Assembly: GCA_017958015.1 (NCBI GenBank)
Contig: JAGDDM010000147.1
Location: 1-23,575 of the forward strand
DNA from: Abditibacteriota bacterium
GTDB taxonomy: Bacteria > Armatimonadota > UBA5829
Reading direction: 5' to 3'
DNA: 23,575 bases
Shown: positions 22,385-23,575 of the stretch, one piece after another
How positions within the stretch are numbered: position 1 is the first letter of the stretch
How the letters are laid out: every line of letters starts with the position of its first letter
Program-made: the position numbers and the translations under genes
Notes under the pieces: model-generated
The model's database searches: none
Seen by the model: the letters and a program-made list of their open reading frames with translations, nothing else
Told to the model about the DNA's origin: nothing

Positions 22385-23575
22385 ATGGATAACCTGAACA
22401 AAGATCAATTCGAAGAGGCCGTATCCGAGGCTTTCGAGAAGACGGCGGAAGCGGCTCGGGAAGCGGGCAACGTGGCCGAGGAAAGCGCCGAGTTTGTGGG
22501 CGAACAGGCCGTTCGTTTTACCGAAGATGCCGCCGACACGGTCGAGCGGATAGCCGACTCCGTGGAAACCGGCGAGGACGCTCCCTCCGCCGTGGAGGAA
22601 ATCGCGGACTCCGTGGACACCTCCGAACAGGCCATCGAGGACAAGATTAGGGACTTCGTGGACGCGGAGGAAAAGGAATCCGCCGAGGACGTATCCGACG
22701 AGCCCGTGTCCTTCTTCGCCCGGCTCACGGATTGGCAGAAAGCGTTGATAGCCTTCCTTTTGGCGGCTCTCATTGCCGGCGCCTGCGTGGGCGCCAACTA
22801 CTACGGCAAAAAGAAACGGGCGGAAAAGACCGCCGAGCCTCCGAAAGAGGAACAGCCCATGTCCGAAAAGGAACAGTCGGACGCTTTCAGATCCTTGGTG
22901 GGCGCGGCTCCCGAGGGCGCAAAACTCATAGGCGACATCAGAGCCAAGTACGGCTCCGCCAAGACCTTCAAGGCCCAGTGGAAGGCGGAGTACGAGATAG
23001 ACGCCGGCGACGGCAAGAAGGACAAGCGCAGCGTGGACAAGAACACCGTTGTGTTTAAGCGGCCGGACAAGCTCTATCTGGAATCCGACAAGATGTACAC
23101 CTATTTCGACGGCAAGAGCGCCGTTATGTACTCCGCGGACAGCAAACTCTACCGCAAGCAGGACTACAAGCCCGAAATGCTGAAGATGCTGGCTCCCACC
23201 ACCGGCGGCCTCAAGACCATCGGACTTCTCACCGGTGCCGACTACACCGGCGCCATCGACAGAATTGAGGACGTCAAAACCGAGAAACTGGACGGCAAGG
23301 ACTGCTATGTGGTGACTTTGCACATGAAAGCCCCCGAAGGCAGCACCACCACCCAGAAACTGTGGGTAGAGAAGGACTCTCTGGTTATCTATCGTAACGA
23401 TGTTACCGTCACCCAGAAGATGGACAAGAAGACCCTCACAACAAAGACCTCTTCCGTGTCCACCCTGAACGAGTTCGACAAGCCCGTGGATGACAAGATA
23501 TTCACCTTCACGCCTCCCAAGGACGCCAAGACTCTTGACAGCGTGAGAGCCGGAGTTCCCGGCGGCGGAAAACTG
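22385..23575 (+). CDS. Membrane-anchored LolA/RseB-like protein (partial, runs off window)
   Basis: The frame is open for 397 codons from the ATG at 22385 to the window edge with no stop. GAGG at 22373-22376, eight bases upstream, supports the start. Residues 1-110 are Glu/Ala/Asp-rich and probably helical, with an internal near-repeat (RIADSVETGEDA and EIADSVDTSEQA). Residues 119-139 are one transmembrane helix followed by GKKKR. Residues about 160-385 resemble the LolA/RseB/DUF2092 fold: VVFKRPDKLYLESDKMYTYFDGKSAVMY, then KLYRKQDYKPEML, DGKDCYVVTL, QKLWVEKDSLVIYR and DDKIFTFTPP. The basic residues at 141-145 after the helix make the orientation ambiguous. The LolA-like fold normally works outside the inner membrane, binding lipids or acyl chains. 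Function is unknown; a sensor or envelope lipoprotein-handling role is inferred. Confidence 0.75.
   Translation, partial: MDNLNKDQFEEAVSEAFEKTAEAAREAGNVAEESAEFVGEQAVRFTEDAADTVERIADSVETGEDAPSAVEEIADSVDTSEQAIEDKIRDFVDAEEKESAEDVSDEPVSFFARLTDWQKALIAFLLAALIAGACVGANYYGKKKRAEKTAEPPKEEQPMSEKEQSDAFRSLVGAAPEGAKLIGDIRAKYGSAKTFKAQWKAEYEIDAGDGKKDKRSVDKNTVVFKRPDKLYLESDKMYTYFDGKSAVMYSADSKLYRKQDYKPEMLKMLAPTTGGLKTIGLLTGADYTGAIDRIEDVKTEKLDGKDCYVVTLHMKAPEGSTTTQKLWVEKDSLVIYRNDVTVTQKMDKKTLTTKTSSVSTLNEFDKPVDDKIFTFTPPKDAKTLDSVRAGVPGGGKL

Overview
The window is a compact bacterial chromosome segment in which all 19 protein-coding genes I can support lie on the + strand, mostly with overlaps or gaps of a few bases. 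Third codon positions are strongly G/C-rich, and arginine is written mainly as AGA and CGG. Signal peptides, a lipoprotein and a LolA/RseB-like periplasmic domain suggest a two-membrane (diderm) cell. DapL-type lysine/peptidoglycan precursor synthesis, a RicT/YaaT homologue, a GHL6-type glycosidase, tandem NAGPA-domain proteins and a CBM9-like secreted protein fit an uncultured diderm lineage such as Armatimonadota/Abditibacteriota or a PVC-group member (for example Lentisphaerota). This placement is inference and weak. I see no mobile element, rRNA, tRNA or CRISPR array.

Region 1 (1-3549): the 3' end of a secreted carbohydrate-binding-type protein is followed by a rho-independent terminator. 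A spacer then carries two perfect inverted repeats and a near-consensus sigma70 promoter. This drives a secreted metallophosphoesterase and a cytoplasmic GHL6/beta-galactosidase-like glycoside hydrolase.

Region 2 (3550-10127): a housekeeping run of miaA, hfq, dapF, dapL and hflX, joined by overlaps or very short gaps. It ends in an unusual 677-residue membrane protein, fused by an ATGA overlap to hflX. That protein has a cytoplasmic Ser/Thr-kinase fold lacking key catalytic residues, one transmembrane helix and an extracytoplasmic seven-repeat RCC1-like beta-propeller. The miaA-hfq-hflX order is the classical one, but two diaminopimelate genes are inserted into it.

Region 3 (10128-15934): a cysteine synthase, the RicT/PSP1 protein next to metG, and an Lrp/AsnC regulator next to a class I aminotransferase.

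Region 4 (15935-23575): five exported or membrane proteins in a row. They are a 900-residue multidomain protein (CBM9-like, probable TIM-barrel, three Ig-like modules), two tandem NAGPA-type phosphodiester glycosidase paralogues, a beta-propeller lipoprotein and a membrane-anchored LolA/RseB-like protein that runs off the window. This looks like a cell-envelope or extracellular glycan-processing locus. Together with the pseudokinase-propeller gene it is the least conventional part of the window.
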